Positions 30,894-41,862 of a DNA stretch of 64,000 bases are shown here, piece after piece (the stretch's first letter is position 1; every line of letters begins with the position of its first letter). The stretch lies in NCBI RefSeq assembly GCF_002556635.1, contig NZ_MWMO01000019.1, positions 1-64,000 of the forward strand, written 5' to 3'. The notes under the pieces are model-generated. The model was given only the letters and a program-made list of their open reading frames with translations. It ran no database searches and was not told the origin of the DNA. Made by a program: the position numbers and the translations under genes. Origin of the DNA: Novosphingobium sp. PC22D. GTDB taxonomy: Bacteria > Pseudomonadota > Alphaproteobacteria > Sphingomonadales > Sphingomonadaceae.

Positions 30894-33347
30894 TCAAGAG
30901 CGTTTGGACGCCTCGAACGCATTTCTGGTCTTCAGGCTGGGGTCTTCGGTCCAGGGCTCGTCCGGCCAGCGGTGCTTGGGATAGCGTCCCTTCATCTCGC
31001 GCTGGACGTCGCGCCAGGAACCGCGCCAGAAGCCCGGCAGATCGCGCGTCGACTGGATCGGACGGCCCGCGGGCGAAGTCAGCTTGAGCAGCAACGGCTG
31101 CGGCGGCGCGCCGAACGTGGGGTGCCGGTCGAGCCCGAACAACGCCTGAACCCGCACTTCGACCGAGGGGCCCGCCTCGTCCGAATAGTCGATGGCGTGA
31201 TGCGAGCCGGCGGGACTCTTGAACTCGGCGGGCGCGATGCGGTCGAGCGCCTGCTGCGCGGTCCAGTCAAGCCGGGCGCGCAGCGCCGCGTGGAGCGCCT
31301 GCGGATCGATTGCATCGAGGCTGCGCGCCAGCAGCGGCGCGAGCCATGCCTCCAGATCGGCGATCAGCGCCTCTTCGCCCAACGCGTGGCTGCCCGCATA
31401 GGTCGCCCGTCGAAGAAGCGCGCGGCTCGCCTTCGAGAGCGGCAGGATGTCGAGCCCTTTCAGGCGCACGCGCGCGATCAGGAAAGCCCGCAAGGCCGCG
31501 GCGTCCGGCGCGGGATCTGGCCCGCTTGCCAGCACGACCGCGCCCAGGCGGCGTTCGAGCCGCGCCTCGACGCGCTGCTGCTCCTCGTTCCAGCGCAGCA
31601 CCGATCGACGCGCAATGCGATCCGCGAACCAGCGCTCGACCTCGGCCTGCTCGAGCGCGAGCCCTGCGAAGATGCGCGCACCCTTGGCCTGACCCTGCGC
31701 GTCGCCGATGACGATCCACTCGGACGACGCGAGCGGCGAGGCCGGGTCAAGCATGTAACCGCGTCCCCCGGCGGACAGCCAGGTCTCGCCGCTCGCATCG
31801 CGGCGGCGGGCGAGCATGTCGGGGTAGCCCATGGCGAGCAGCACGCCCGACGGAACCTCGGACCGCACCTCGGCGTCCGCAACGAGTGCGCGGGCGCGGC
31901 GCGCCCAGCCGTCGGCGAGCTTGCGCGCGGCCTCGGCGCGGGCCGAGCGATCGCCGTTCCAGCGCGACAGGCGGCGCGCGAGGTCACCGTCCGGTCCGCC
32001 CAGCCCGCGTTCCTGCAGCAAGAGCGCGAGCCGCGCCGCGGTTCGTGCATCGCCGAGCATCGCCCCACGCAGCACCATGGCGGCCTGAGCCGGGTCCATC
32101 GGCAGGCTCGCAATACGCTCGCCGAAAGGCGTGATGCGACCTTCGGCAGCGTCGATCGCGCCGAGCGCCGCCAGCGCCCCGCGCGCAGCATCGAGCGCGG
32201 CGGGCGGCGGCGGATCGAGCCAGGCCATCGCGGCGGGATCGGTGTTGCCCCACTTCGCCAGCGTGAGCGCGAGGGGCGCCAGATCCGACGTCTCGATCTC
32301 GGGCGGATCGAACTCGGGCCGACCGGCGTGCGCGGCCTCCTCCCACAGCCGGTAGGCCACGCCCGGCCCCTGCCGCGCCGCGCGGCCCGCGCGTTGCGAG
32401 GCGGAAGCGCGGCTGGCCCGATGCGTGACAAGGCGGGTGACGCCCGCGGCCTTGTCGAACTCCGCCCGCCGCGAGAGGCCCGCGTCGACCACCACGCGTA
32501 CCCCGTCGAGCGTCAGCGAGGTCTCGGCGATGGCGGTGGCGAGCACGATGCGGCGGCGGCCCTGCGGATCGCGCCGGATCGCGGCGCGCTGCGCGCCCGG
32601 CTCGCATTGCCCATGGAGCGGCAGGACAAGCGCGGCGGGCAGCCACTCCGCCAGCCGCTCGCGCACGCGTTCGATCTCGCGGACGCCCGGCAGGAAGGCG
32701 AGGATGTCGCCCTCCTCCTCGCGCCAGGCGAGCAGGATAGCGGAGGCGACCGCATCCTCGGTCGCGGCCTGCGGCGAAGCGCCGAGCCAGCGAAGCGCCA
32801 GCCGATGCGCGCGCCCCGCGCTTTCGACCACCGGCGCCGCTTCGAGCAGCCGGGCGAAGCGCGCGCCGTCGATCGTGGCGGACATCACCAGCAGGCGCAG
32901 ATCGGGCCTCAGCACCTCGCGCGATTCGATCGCGAGCGCGAGGCCGAGGTCGCTGTCCAGGTGGCGTTCGTGCGCCTCATCGAACAGGACCGCGCCGATC
33001 CCGCCGAGTTCCGGGTCGGCAAGGATCGTCGCGACGAAGATCGCCTCGGTCATCACCAGAATGCGCGTGCGAGCCGAACGGCGCGTATCGAGGCGGGTAG
33101 CGTAACCGACCGTCTCTCCCGGCTGCTCGCCAAGCGCCTCGGCCATGCGCTCGGCCGCCGCCCGAGCGGCGACACGGCGCGGCGAGAGCAGGATGACCGT
33201 CCCCTCGCACCAGTCCTCGCCGAGCAGAGCGGGCGCCACCGCCGTGGTCTTGCCCGCTCCCGGCGGCGCGACGAGCACCGCCGCGCCCGGCGCGCGCAGC
33301 GCCGTTAGCAGTTCGGGCAAGGCGTCGAGGATCGGCAGTCGCGACAT
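30894..33347 (-). CDS. hrpB: ATP-dependent helicase HrpB
   Basis: An 817-residue DEAH/RHA-type helicase starting at ATG 33347 ('MSRLPILDALPELLTALRAP'). Motifs: I 'APPGAGKTT', II 'LFDEAHERHLD', III 'MSATI', V 'ATAIAETSLTLDGV', VI 'QRAGRAARQGPG'; the C-terminal HrpB domain ends with the typical 'KGRYPKHRWPDEPW'. Family length is about 820 residues. Its cellular role is poorly defined (RNA or nucleoprotein remodelling). Two further in-frame ATGs lie upstream up to 33416, but the motif spacing favours 33347. Confidence 0.95.
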   Translation of the reverse strand: MSRLPILDALPELLTALRAPGAAVLVAPPGAGKTTAVAPALLGEDWCEGTVILLSPRRVAARAAAERMAEALGEQPGETVGYATRLDTRRSARTRILVMTEAIFVATILADPELGGIGAVLFDEAHERHLDSDLGLALAIESREVLRPDLRLLVMSATIDGARFARLLEAAPVVESAGRAHRLALRWLGASPQAATEDAVASAILLAWREEEGDILAFLPGVREIERVRERLAEWLPAALVLPLHGQCEPGAQRAAIRRDPQGRRRIVLATAIAETSLTLDGVRVVVDAGLSRRAEFDKAAGVTRLVTHRASRASASQRAGRAARQGPGVAYRLWEEAAHAGRPEFDPPEIETSDLAPLALTLAKWGNTDPAAMAWLDPPPPAALDAARGALAALGAIDAAEGRITPFGERIASLPMDPAQAAMVLRGAMLGDARTAARLALLLQERGLGGPDGDLARRLSRWNGDRSARAEAARKLADGWARRARALVADAEVRSEVPSGVLLAMGYPDMLARRRDASGETWLSAGGRGYMLDPASPLASSEWIVIGDAQGQAKGARIFAGLALEQAEVERWFADRIARRSVLRWNEEQQRVEARLERRLGAVVLASGPDPAPDAAALRAFLIARVRLKGLDILPLSKASRALLRRATYAGSHALGEEALIADLEAWLAPLLARSLDAIDPQALHAALRARLDWTAQQALDRIAPAEFKSPAGSHHAIDYSDEAGPSVEVRVQALFGLDRHPTFGAPPQPLLLKLTSPAGRPIQSTRDLPGFWRGSWRDVQREMKGRYPKHRWPDEPWTEDPSLKTRNAFEASKRS

Positions 33348-33487
33348 GGGCGCGCCATAGCGAGTGAGAGGGCCCCGCGCCATGGCGGCCGCCGCGATGC
33401 CGGCGATCCGGTTCACCCGCGATCCGGCGCCGCGTAAGCCTATATTAACGACGGTTAGGTAACGAGGCCGCGGGGAGGGTTTCAGAT

Positions 33488-34240
33488 ATGCGGTTCAAAC
33501 AGGTGTCGCGGCTTTTACAGGGCATAGGCTTTTCGGTCGTGGCCACGCTGGTATTCATGCTCGCGGTCAATCTGGTCCCCGGCTACGATATCCCGCAGCG
33601 CTATTTCCTCGTCGGCATCCTGTGCGCGATCTGCGTTTCAACGCCGGTTTCGCTGCTCTACGTCCGCCAGGAAGGGCGCGTCCGGCGCCTGCACGAGGAT
33701 CTCGCCAGCGCCTATCGGCACCTTGAGCGCAGCGCGCGGACCGACCAGATGACCGGTATCGCCAACCGCGAGACCTTCATTGCCCGCGCCAACGAAAAGC
33801 TCGCCCGGGGCAGCGGATGGCTGATCCTCGCCGACGTCGACCGTTTCAAGGCGATCAACGACCTGCACGGCCACGCCACCGGCGACCGCGTGCTCGCCGC
33901 GATCGGCTCGGCGATCCGCAAGTGCGTACGCGAAAGCGACTTGTGCGGACGGCTCGGCGGCGAGGAATTCGGCGTCCTGATCGAGACCGACGATCCCGAG
34001 GCGGCGCTCGCCACGGCCGAGCGGCTGCGCCTGTGCATCTCCGCGCTCGGCCTTCCCGACAATGACGGCGTGCTGGTCCATCCGACGATCAGTCTGGGAT
34101 TTACCCGGGCCCGCGCCGGCGAGCTTGCCCGCGCCATGCACGAGGCCGACGAAGCGATGTACGAAGCCAAGCGCAGCGGGCGGAACCGCACCGTGCGGCA
34201 CGGCTTCATCCGCCCGCGCCCCCGGCTCAAGGCCGTCTGA
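33488..34240 (+). CDS. Diguanylate cyclase with two N-terminal membrane helices
   Basis: A 250-residue protein with GGGAGGG before ATG 33488. Two helices at residues about 13-32 and 38-58 are followed by a short coiled coil and a GGDEF domain with active 'GRLGGEEFGVLIET' and 'DVDRFKAINDLHGHATGD'. It should make c-di-GMP from two GTP. No RxxD inhibitory site is clear five residues before GGEEF. There is no separate sensor domain, so input may come through the membrane segment. Confidence 0.92.
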   Translation: MRFKQVSRLLQGIGFSVVATLVFMLAVNLVPGYDIPQRYFLVGILCAICVSTPVSLLYVRQEGRVRRLHEDLASAYRHLERSARTDQMTGIANRETFIARANEKLARGSGWLILADVDRFKAINDLHGHATGDRVLAAIGSAIRKCVRESDLCGRLGGEEFGVLIETDDPEAALATAERLRLCISALGLPDNDGVLVHPTISLGFTRARAGELARAMHEADEAMYEAKRSGRNRTVRHGFIRPRPRLKAV

Positions 34241-34250
34241 ACTACGCGGA

Positions 34251-35267
34251 TCAGTAGCGGCGCGAGACCACGAACTGCGCCGCCTCGGCCATGGCCGAAC
34301 GTGCCGCGCCGGGCGGAAAGCCCGCTATGGCGTCAATCGCGCGCTGCGCGTAGTGGCGCGCACGATCGCGTGTCGCCGACACGGTATTGTGCTTCTCGAT
34401 AAGCGAAACGGCGGTCGCCAGATCCTCGTCCTCGACGCGGAAGCCGGCGATCGCGTCCTGCCAGAAGCGCCGCTCGTCCTCGTCGCCGCGCGCGTAGGCG
34501 AGGATTACCGGCAAGGTCATCTTGCCTTCACGGAAGTCGTCGCCCTGGGCCTTGCCGCTTTCTGCGCTTTCCGACTCGTAGTCGATCGCATCGTCCACGA
34601 GCTGGAAGGCGATGCCGAGATTGCGTCCGTACGAATCGAGCGCGACTTCATCGGCCTCGCTCCGCTCGGCTACCACGGCCGCGATTCGCGTCGCGGCGGC
34701 GAAGAGCGCGGCCGTTTTCGAACCGATGATCGAGAGATACCGCTCCTCGCTGGTCTCGATATGGCGCTGTGCGGTCAACTGGTCGACCTCGCCCTCGGCG
34801 ATCACCGAGGACGCGCCTGAGAGGATCTTGAGCACCTTGAGGCTGCCGTCCTCGACCATCAGTTCGAACGCGCGCGTGAAGAGAAAGTCGCCGACCAGCA
34901 CGGTCGCCGGATTGCCGTAGACGATATTCGCCGCCGCCTTGCCGCGCCGCAGGTCCGATCCGTCGACGACGTCGTCGTGCAGCAGGGTGGCGGTGTGAAT
35001 GAACTCGACAGCGGCCGCGAGCTTGTGATGCCGCGTGCCCTGATAGCCGCACAGCTCCGCGCCGGCGACCGTCAGCATCGGGCGCATGCGCTTGCCCCCG
35101 CCCGAGATCAGGTGTCCGGCCAGCGCCGGTATCAGCGGCACCTCGCTTTGCATGCGTTCGAGGATCACCGCGTTGACGCGGTTCATTCCCGGTGCGGTGA
35201 GGGAAAGGATCGGGTCCAGCGAAGGCTGGCCGCCCCCTGGGCGCAAGGCAACGACATCGGCGCTCAT
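34251..35267 (-). CDS. ispB: Polyprenyl (octaprenyl/decaprenyl) diphosphate synthase
   Basis: A 338-residue trans-prenyltransferase from ATG 35267. Aspartate-rich motifs: first 'LLHDDVVDGSDLRRG' and second 'FQLVDDAIDYES', plus 'GGGKRMRPML'. It builds the side chain of ubiquinone from farnesyl diphosphate and isopentenyl diphosphate; in alphaproteobacteria the chain is usually C50, but chain length cannot be read here. It is convergent with the diguanylate cyclase and divergent from the chorismate mutase. Confidence 0.94.
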   Translation of the reverse strand: MSADVVALRPGGGQPSLDPILSLTAPGMNRVNAVILERMQSEVPLIPALAGHLISGGGKRMRPMLTVAGAELCGYQGTRHHKLAAAVEFIHTATLLHDDVVDGSDLRRGKAAANIVYGNPATVLVGDFLFTRAFELMVEDGSLKVLKILSGASSVIAEGEVDQLTAQRHIETSEERYLSIIGSKTAALFAAATRIAAVVAERSEADEVALDSYGRNLGIAFQLVDDAIDYESESAESGKAQGDDFREGKMTLPVILAYARGDEDERRFWQDAIAGFRVEDEDLATAVSLIEKHNTVSATRDRARHYAQRAIDAIAGFPPGAARSAMAEAAQFVVSRRY

Positions 35268-35370
35268 CGTTGATGCGCATGGCGCTTCGCGCGGCGCATG
35301 GCAAGCCCCTTGACCATCGGCGCGCCTTGCGATTGGCACGGCCGGATCGTCATGCTAGCGACGCCGGGCC

Positions 35371-35676
35371 ATGGCCGACCCCGCACCCGAACCCGATCCG
35401 ATCCTCGCCGCGTACCGCGCCAGCATCGACAACATCGATGCCGCGCTGATCCACATTCTGGCCGAGCGTTTCCGTATCACCAAGGCGGTCGGCGATCACA
35501 AGGCCAAGACCAAGCTGCCCGCTTCCGATCCGGGGCGCGAGGAACGGCAGATCGCCCGCTTGCGCAAGCTGGCAGAGGACGCCCACCTCGACCCGGAATT
35601 CTCGGAAAAGTTCCTGCGCTTCATCATCCAGGAAGTGATCCGCCATCACGAGCTGGCCAAAGCCGACAAGGGTTGA
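35371..35676 (+). CDS. Chorismate mutase (AroQ type)
   Basis: A 101-residue all-helical protein with the AroQ pattern: 'SIDNIDAALIHILAERFRIT' near the start, Lys in 'VGDHKAKTKLP', and 'DPGREERQIARLRKLAEDAHL' minus a residue, then 'FIIQEVIRHHE'. It converts chorismate to prephenate for Phe and Tyr synthesis. It is monofunctional here (no prephenate dehydratase fusion), and no other aromatic biosynthesis gene adjoins it. Confidence 0.93.
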   Translation: MADPAPEPDPILAAYRASIDNIDAALIHILAERFRITKAVGDHKAKTKLPASDPGREERQIARLRKLAEDAHLDPEFSEKFLRFIIQEVIRHHELAKADKG

Positions 35677-35836
35677 CCGGGGCGCGGGGCGCCCGGCGAA
35701 CCGTTCGGCAATTGCGACAACCGTCCGGTCTCCGGTTTTCAACCGCGGGAACCGCGCCGCGCATGCCTCGTTGTTGAGGGCATGTGAGCAACGCGGGATG
35801 CGCCGGTTCTCCCGCCGGCGGCTGGAGAACGGAGAC

Positions 35837-36421
35837 ATGACCAACAACGCCACGATTGCCATTCTCGCTGTCATCGCCATCGCGCTCGTCGCGATCGGCA
35901 TCATGTTCTGGCAGCGCGGCCGCATGCGGACCGACAAACTGCGTGACCGCTTCGGCCCCGAATACGACCGCACGATGTCGAGGGTCGGCGACCAGCGCAA
36001 GGCGATCGCCATCCTTTCCGAACGCGAGCGCCGCGTCTCCAGGTACACGATCCGCAAGCTCGATCCGAAGATGCGAGAGCACTTCGTCGCGACCTGGCAG
36101 AAGGTCCAGGCCCAGTTCGTCGACGACCCGTCGTACGCCGTGATGCGCGCCGACGATCTGCTCGGCGAGGTCATGCAGGCGCGCGGCTATCCGGTAACCG
36201 ATTTCGAACACGCCGCCGAAGATCTCTCGGTCGATCATCCCGAGGTCGTGCAGAACTATCGCAAGGGCCATGCGATCGTGGAATCGCACAGGCGCAGCGA
36301 CGCCACCACCGACGAGCTGCGCGCCGCGATGATCCATTACCGCGCCCTTTTCGACGATCTGGTGAACGAGCCCGACGCCGTGGATCTGCGCGAACGCCGC
36401 TTCGAGTCGGCGCGCTCCTGA
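35837..36421 (+). CDS. Conserved single-pass membrane protein of unknown function
   Basis: A 194-residue protein from ATG 35837 (GGAGAC directly upstream). One helix ('IAILAVIAIALVAIGIMFW', residues 8-26) anchors a long soluble, mostly helical domain: 'LRDRFGPEYDRTMSRVGD', 'WQKVQAQFVDDPSYAVMRAD', 'VMQARGYPVTDFEHAAEDLS', 'HPEVVQNYRKGHAI'. The same pattern appears in proteins annotated only as hypothetical in Proteobacteria and Actinobacteria, so it is a real conserved family without assigned function. It stands alone between other units. Confidence 0.85.
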   Translation: MTNNATIAILAVIAIALVAIGIMFWQRGRMRTDKLRDRFGPEYDRTMSRVGDQRKAIAILSERERRVSRYTIRKLDPKMREHFVATWQKVQAQFVDDPSYAVMRADDLLGEVMQARGYPVTDFEHAAEDLSVDHPEVVQNYRKGHAIVESHRRSDATTDELRAAMIHYRALFDDLVNEPDAVDLRERRFESARS

Positions 36422-36508
36422 ACCGCCGGCCCGAGCCGGGCGCACGAGCACCGGGGGGCGGTCCCGGTGCTCGTTGCCGTTCTGGATCCGCTCGCGAGCG
36501 GAGCCCTC

Positions 36509-37966
36509 TCAAGTCGCCGAGCGCGGCAGCTTGACCCGCACGAGGAGACCGCCGAGATCCTCGCTCTCGTCGAGTTCGACCGAACCGCCGTAGATTTCCA
36601 CCACGTCGCGAACGATCGCGAGGCCGAGCCCGGTCCCCGGCTTGCCGGTATCGAGCCGCGCGCCGCGATCGAAGATGCGCTGGCGCTCGCTCTCGGGAAT
36701 GCCCATGCCATCGTCCTCGACCCAGATCTCGCAGAGCACGGGGTCATTACCGGGATCGACGGTCACGAACACCGAGCCGCCGCCGTACTTGGCCGCGTTT
36801 TCGACGAGGTTGCCAAGGATTTCCTCGAGATCCTGCCGCTCGAGCGCGACAGCCGAATCGGCGTTGCCGGCCAAGTCGAAGCGCGTGTTGTCATAGAGCC
36901 GCTCGACCGCGCGCAGCACGGCTTCCAGGCTGCTCCAGACGTTCGCGCGCGAAAGCCCCGCCGCGCGGCGGCCAACGGCGCGCGCACGGGCGAGATGGTG
37001 GTCGATCTGCCGGCGCATCACCGAGGCCTCGCGGATCACGGTATCGGCAAGATCGGGCGCCTTGGCGGTAGCCGCATTCATCACCACCGTGAGCGGCGTC
37101 TTGAGCGCGTGCGCGAGATTGCCGGCGTGGGTCCGGGCTTCCTCGGCCTGCTTGTCGGTGTGCGCGAGCAGGGCATTGAGTTCGTCGACCAGCGGCTGGA
37201 CTTCCTGCGGCAGCGGCTCGTCGAGCCGGCTCGCGCCGGTCTTGCGCATGCGCGAGAGCCCCTTGCGCACGTGGCGCAGCGGAAACAGGCCGTACCAGGT
37301 CTGCATCCCGGCCATGAGCAGCAGGCCGAAGCCGAGAATGACGAAGGAATAGAGCAGGATCGCGCGGAACGACTTGAGCTGTTCCTCCAGGCTTTCGCGA
37401 CTGGCCGCGACCGTGAACATCCACTGGGTATCGCTTCCCGGCAGAATGATCGAGCGCTCCATGATCCGCAGTTCTTCTCCGGGAAACTGTTTCGAATCGT
37501 AGACGTGAGGCTGCGCGTCGTAATGGTCGGCGGGAACGTCGATGCTGCGGTCCCATAGCGAGCGCGAGGGAAAATCCTCGTGTCCGGCGGCCCGGATCTG
37601 CCAGTAGAGGCCACTGTTGGGTTCGAGAAAGCGCTGGTCGCCCAGCGGCCGGTTGAAGAAGACCTCGCCGTCCGGGCCAATCTCGGCCGAGCCGATCATG
37701 CCGGTCAGCATGTAGCCGAGCTGTTCGTCGAAGTTGCGCGTGACGAGGCCGGTCAGCGTGCGGTCGAGGGCCACTCCGCCAAGCAGCAGGAGGATAGAGA
37801 TCCATCCCGCCGCGATCAGCATCATGCGCCGCGCGAGCGATCCCGTACTGCCGCGCCCCCCGAGGCGGGGCTTGGCCGCGCCGCCCGCCGCATCCGCCTC
37901 CGGCGCTTCGGCAGGATCAGGTGCGGGGCGCGTCGGCGGGGTCGTCGAGGCTGTAACCGAGGCCAC
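36509..37966 (-). CDS. Sensor histidine kinase (ChvG/PhoQ-like)
   Basis: A 485-residue kinase if started at GTG 37966, which overlaps the response regulator by 50 bp; the first 45 residues are Pro/Ala-rich and no ribosome site is seen, so the true start may be the ATG pair near 37825. Helices at about residues 50-70 and 205-225 flank a periplasmic sensor. The HisKA box is 'AHALKTPLTVVMNAA', with Lys in place of the usual Arg as in PhoQ; HATPase boxes are 'NLVENAAKYGGG', 'VEDDGMGIPES' and 'GTGLGLAIV'. It is the partner of the regulator just upstream. Confidence 0.9.
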   Translation of the reverse strand: MASVTASTTPPTRPAPDPAEAPEADAAGGAAKPRLGGRGSTGSLARRMMLIAAGWISILLLLGGVALDRTLTGLVTRNFDEQLGYMLTGMIGSAEIGPDGEVFFNRPLGDQRFLEPNSGLYWQIRAAGHEDFPSRSLWDRSIDVPADHYDAQPHVYDSKQFPGEELRIMERSIILPGSDTQWMFTVAASRESLEEQLKSFRAILLYSFVILGFGLLLMAGMQTWYGLFPLRHVRKGLSRMRKTGASRLDEPLPQEVQPLVDELNALLAHTDKQAEEARTHAGNLAHALKTPLTVVMNAATAKAPDLADTVIREASVMRRQIDHHLARARAVGRRAAGLSRANVWSSLEAVLRAVERLYDNTRFDLAGNADSAVALERQDLEEILGNLVENAAKYGGGSVFVTVDPGNDPVLCEIWVEDDGMGIPESERQRIFDRGARLDTGKPGTGLGLAIVRDVVEIYGGSVELDESEDLGGLLVRVKLPRSAT

Positions 37967-38603
37967 GGATGGTCGTGATGACGTCGGCGCCCAGCTTCTT
38001 GCGGATGCGCGTCACGAAAACTTCGATGGTGTTGGAATCGCGGTCGAAATCCTGATCGTAGATATGCTCGATCAGCTCCGTCCGGCTGACCACCTTGCCC
38101 TTGTGGTGCATCAGGTAGGACAGCAGCTTGTACTCCTGCGCGGTGAGCTTGACCGGCTCTCCGGCCAGTGTCACGCGCCCCGAACGCGTGTCGAGCCGCA
38201 CGTCGCCCGCGGTCAGTTCGCTGGAGGTATTGCCCGAGGCGCGGCGGATCAGCGCGCGCAGGCGGGCGATCAGCTCCTCGGTCTGGAACGGCTTGGCAAG
38301 ATAGTCGTCCGCGCCCGCATCGAGCCCGGCCACCTTGTCCGACCAGCTATCGCGCGCGGTGAGCACCAGCACCGGGAAATTGCGGCCTTCACGCCGCCAC
38401 ATGCCGAGCACGGTCAGTCCGTCGATCTCGGGCAGGCCCAGGTCGAGGATCACCGCGTCGTATTCTTCGGTGGAGCCGAGGAAGTGCCCGTCCTCGCCGT
38501 CGGTCGAGAGGTCCACCGCATATCCGTTCTGTTCCAGCGTCGTCTTGAGCTGGTTGCCGAGCGTGGGTTCATCCTCGACGATCAGGATGCGCAATGCACT
38601 CAC
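37917..38603 (-). CDS. OmpR/PhoP-family response regulator
   Basis: A 228-residue regulator. The start could be GTG 38603 or TTG 38594; the latter gives the family's usual 'RILIVEDEP' start and the better spacing (about 9 nt) from GAGGGGA. Receiver: 'VEDEP', phospho-Asp in 'AVILDLGLPEIDGL', Lys in 'YLAKPF'. Winged helix: 'KLTAQEYKLLSYLMHHKGKVVS' minus its ends, 'SNTIEVFVTRIRKKLG', 'TIRGLGYSL'. A PepSY-domain gene precedes it, so envelope stress or divalent cations are possible signals, as in PhoPQ; this is inference. Confidence 0.92.
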   Translation of the reverse strand: MSALRILIVEDEPTLGNQLKTTLEQNGYAVDLSTDGEDGHFLGSTEEYDAVILDLGLPEIDGLTVLGMWRREGRNFPVLVLTARDSWSDKVAGLDAGADDYLAKPFQTEELIARLRALIRRASGNTSSELTAGDVRLDTRSGRVTLAGEPVKLTAQEYKLLSYLMHHKGKVVSRTELIEHIYDQDFDRDSNTIEVFVTRIRKKLGADVITTIRGLGYSLDDPADAPRT

Positions 38604-38720
38604 TCCCCTCGATGATTGCTGTTGGTTCTTGTTACAAATGGGGATTCGGGCTTGCCCGGTCAAGCAAACGCGCGGTGATTCCCCCCGGTTCCCGGCGGGG
38701 CGATGCCCGGTCTGGTCCGC

Positions 38721-39017
38721 CTAGCGCGAGCGCGAGATGATCCGTCCGGTCCGCGCATCGACATCGACGTCGATCGCCTGAATGCCTTCGAGAAACCGCA
38801 GCCGGTAGATGTTCTCGACCGGATAGTAGGTGAAGCCGATGTAGTTCTTGCCGCGCATCTTGGGCAGCACGATCGCCTCGATCTGCCGGCTGGTGAGCGC
38901 GCCGCCGTTGCGCACGTTGCTGCGCGCACTCGCCTGTTCGCCGCCGTTCTTGTCGGCAAGGACGGGCGCCGTCGGCAGCGCGACGGCAAGCGCCAGCATC
39001 AGGAGGGATCGTTTCAT
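38721..39017 (-). CDS. Secreted PepSY-domain protein
   Basis: A 98-residue protein from ATG 39017 with signal peptide 'SLLMLALAVALPTAPVLA'. The mature part 'GFTYYPVENIYRLRFLEG' and 'AIDVDVDARTGRIISRS' is a PepSY fold, in which a final 'DARTGRI' turn is diagnostic. Such proteins inhibit proteases or sense conditions in the periplasm. It is 117 bp upstream of the response regulator on the same strand and probably belongs with that pair. An in-frame ATG at 39032 is a less likely start. Confidence 0.85.
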   Translation of the reverse strand: MKRSLLMLALAVALPTAPVLADKNGGEQASARSNVRNGGALTSRQIEAIVLPKMRGKNYIGFTYYPVENIYRLRFLEGIQAIDVDVDARTGRIISRSR

Positions 39018-39090
39018 GATGCCCGGTTGCATAGACCGGACGGCTTGAACAAGCCGTGAATGCCCGTTCTTTCAGGATCGGGACAGCGAT

Positions 39091-39813
39091 CTAGCGGGTC
39101 ATTTCATATTTCGCCGTCAGCGTCACCGCGGTTCCCACCTGCCCCGGCTCGATCGGCGTCGACTCGCGCCGCGCCGTCACCGTGATCGCCATCGGCATCG
39201 GCGGAGGCGAATAGGCGTTGTAGGTTTCCGAGACCTCGAGAAGCCGCACGCCCGAATATCCCGCCATTGCGGCATATTCGCGAGCCTGCGCCCCAGCCCG
39301 CTCGAAAGCTGACTTGCGGCCCGCGACCCTTGCGGGCTCGTCCTTGCTCAGCGAGAAGTTCGGTCCGTAGACGTTGTTCGCCCCCGCGCCCACGAGCGCA
39401 TCGAGCGTCTCGCCGATCTTCGTCATGTCGCGAAGCGTCACGTTCACCGAGTTGCTGGCGTCGTATCCCAGGAAGGTGGGCTGCTGGCCGTCGTTGCGGT
39501 ACTGGTACTGCGCGTTGAGATTGAAGTTCGAGGTCTGGATATCCTCGCGGCGAATGCCCAACGCCTTGAGCTTGTCGATCACCTTGGTCATCTGCGCCGC
39601 GTTCTGGCGCAGCGCCGCGCTGGCGCTCGGCGCGCGCACGGTAACGCCCGCGCCGACGATGGCGGTATCGGGTTCGGACATCACGGTTTCGGTGATGGTC
39701 AATTCGACGACGGGGTTCTCGACGGCGATCTGCACCTCAGCCGCGCGGGCAACGATCGGCGCCGCGAGCGGACTGGCGGCGGCGGCCAGGAGAAGCAGGG
39801 CGGTAAGACGCAT
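39091..39813 (-). CDS. SIMPL (DUF541) periplasmic protein
   Basis: A 240-residue protein starting at ATG 39813 with a signal peptide ('LTALLLLAAAASPLAAP'). The SIMPL domain shows 'AIVGAGVTVRAPSASAALRQN', trimmed by one residue, then 'LGIRREDIQTSNFNLNAQY', 'VNVTLRDMTKIGETLDALV' and 'ARREYAAMAG'-like helix text around residue 185. Members form periplasmic oligomers with no firm biochemical role. It is the first gene of a minus-strand run towards PepSY and the two-component pair. Confidence 0.88.
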   Translation of the reverse strand: MRLTALLLLAAAASPLAAPIVARAAEVQIAVENPVVELTITETVMSEPDTAIVGAGVTVRAPSASAALRQNAAQMTKVIDKLKALGIRREDIQTSNFNLNAQYQYRNDGQQPTFLGYDASNSVNVTLRDMTKIGETLDALVGAGANNVYGPNFSLSKDEPARVAGRKSAFERAGAQAREYAAMAGYSGVRLLEVSETYNAYSPPPMPMAITVTARRESTPIEPGQVGTAVTLTAKYEMTR

Positions 39814-39934
39814 GGAATGGCAACTTTCGATATAGACGCTGGGATTGAACACGCCGGTGCCGCGATGGTTCCCGGCGCCGGGAAGCGGCCCGCTCGCTTG
39901 CCAAGCCCCGGCCCCGGCGGCTAGGGGCGCGCGG

Positions 39935-41719
<1,785 letters not shown>

Positions 41720-41862
41720 GAAGCTTTCACGGGCTTGCGCTCCCCATGCCCGGCACCGCTCATCCTGAACCTGTCGATTTTCCCTTCGGCCTTGGCTTTC
41801 GACGCGCCCCGCCTCAGGATCGCGCTTCCGAACGGCACAACGGAATCAGGGGACAAATGGTA

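Noticed and set aside
30516..33308. 930-codon plus-strand frame opposite hrpB
   Set aside because: Arg/Gly/Ala-rich shadow; all helicase motifs are on the minus strand.
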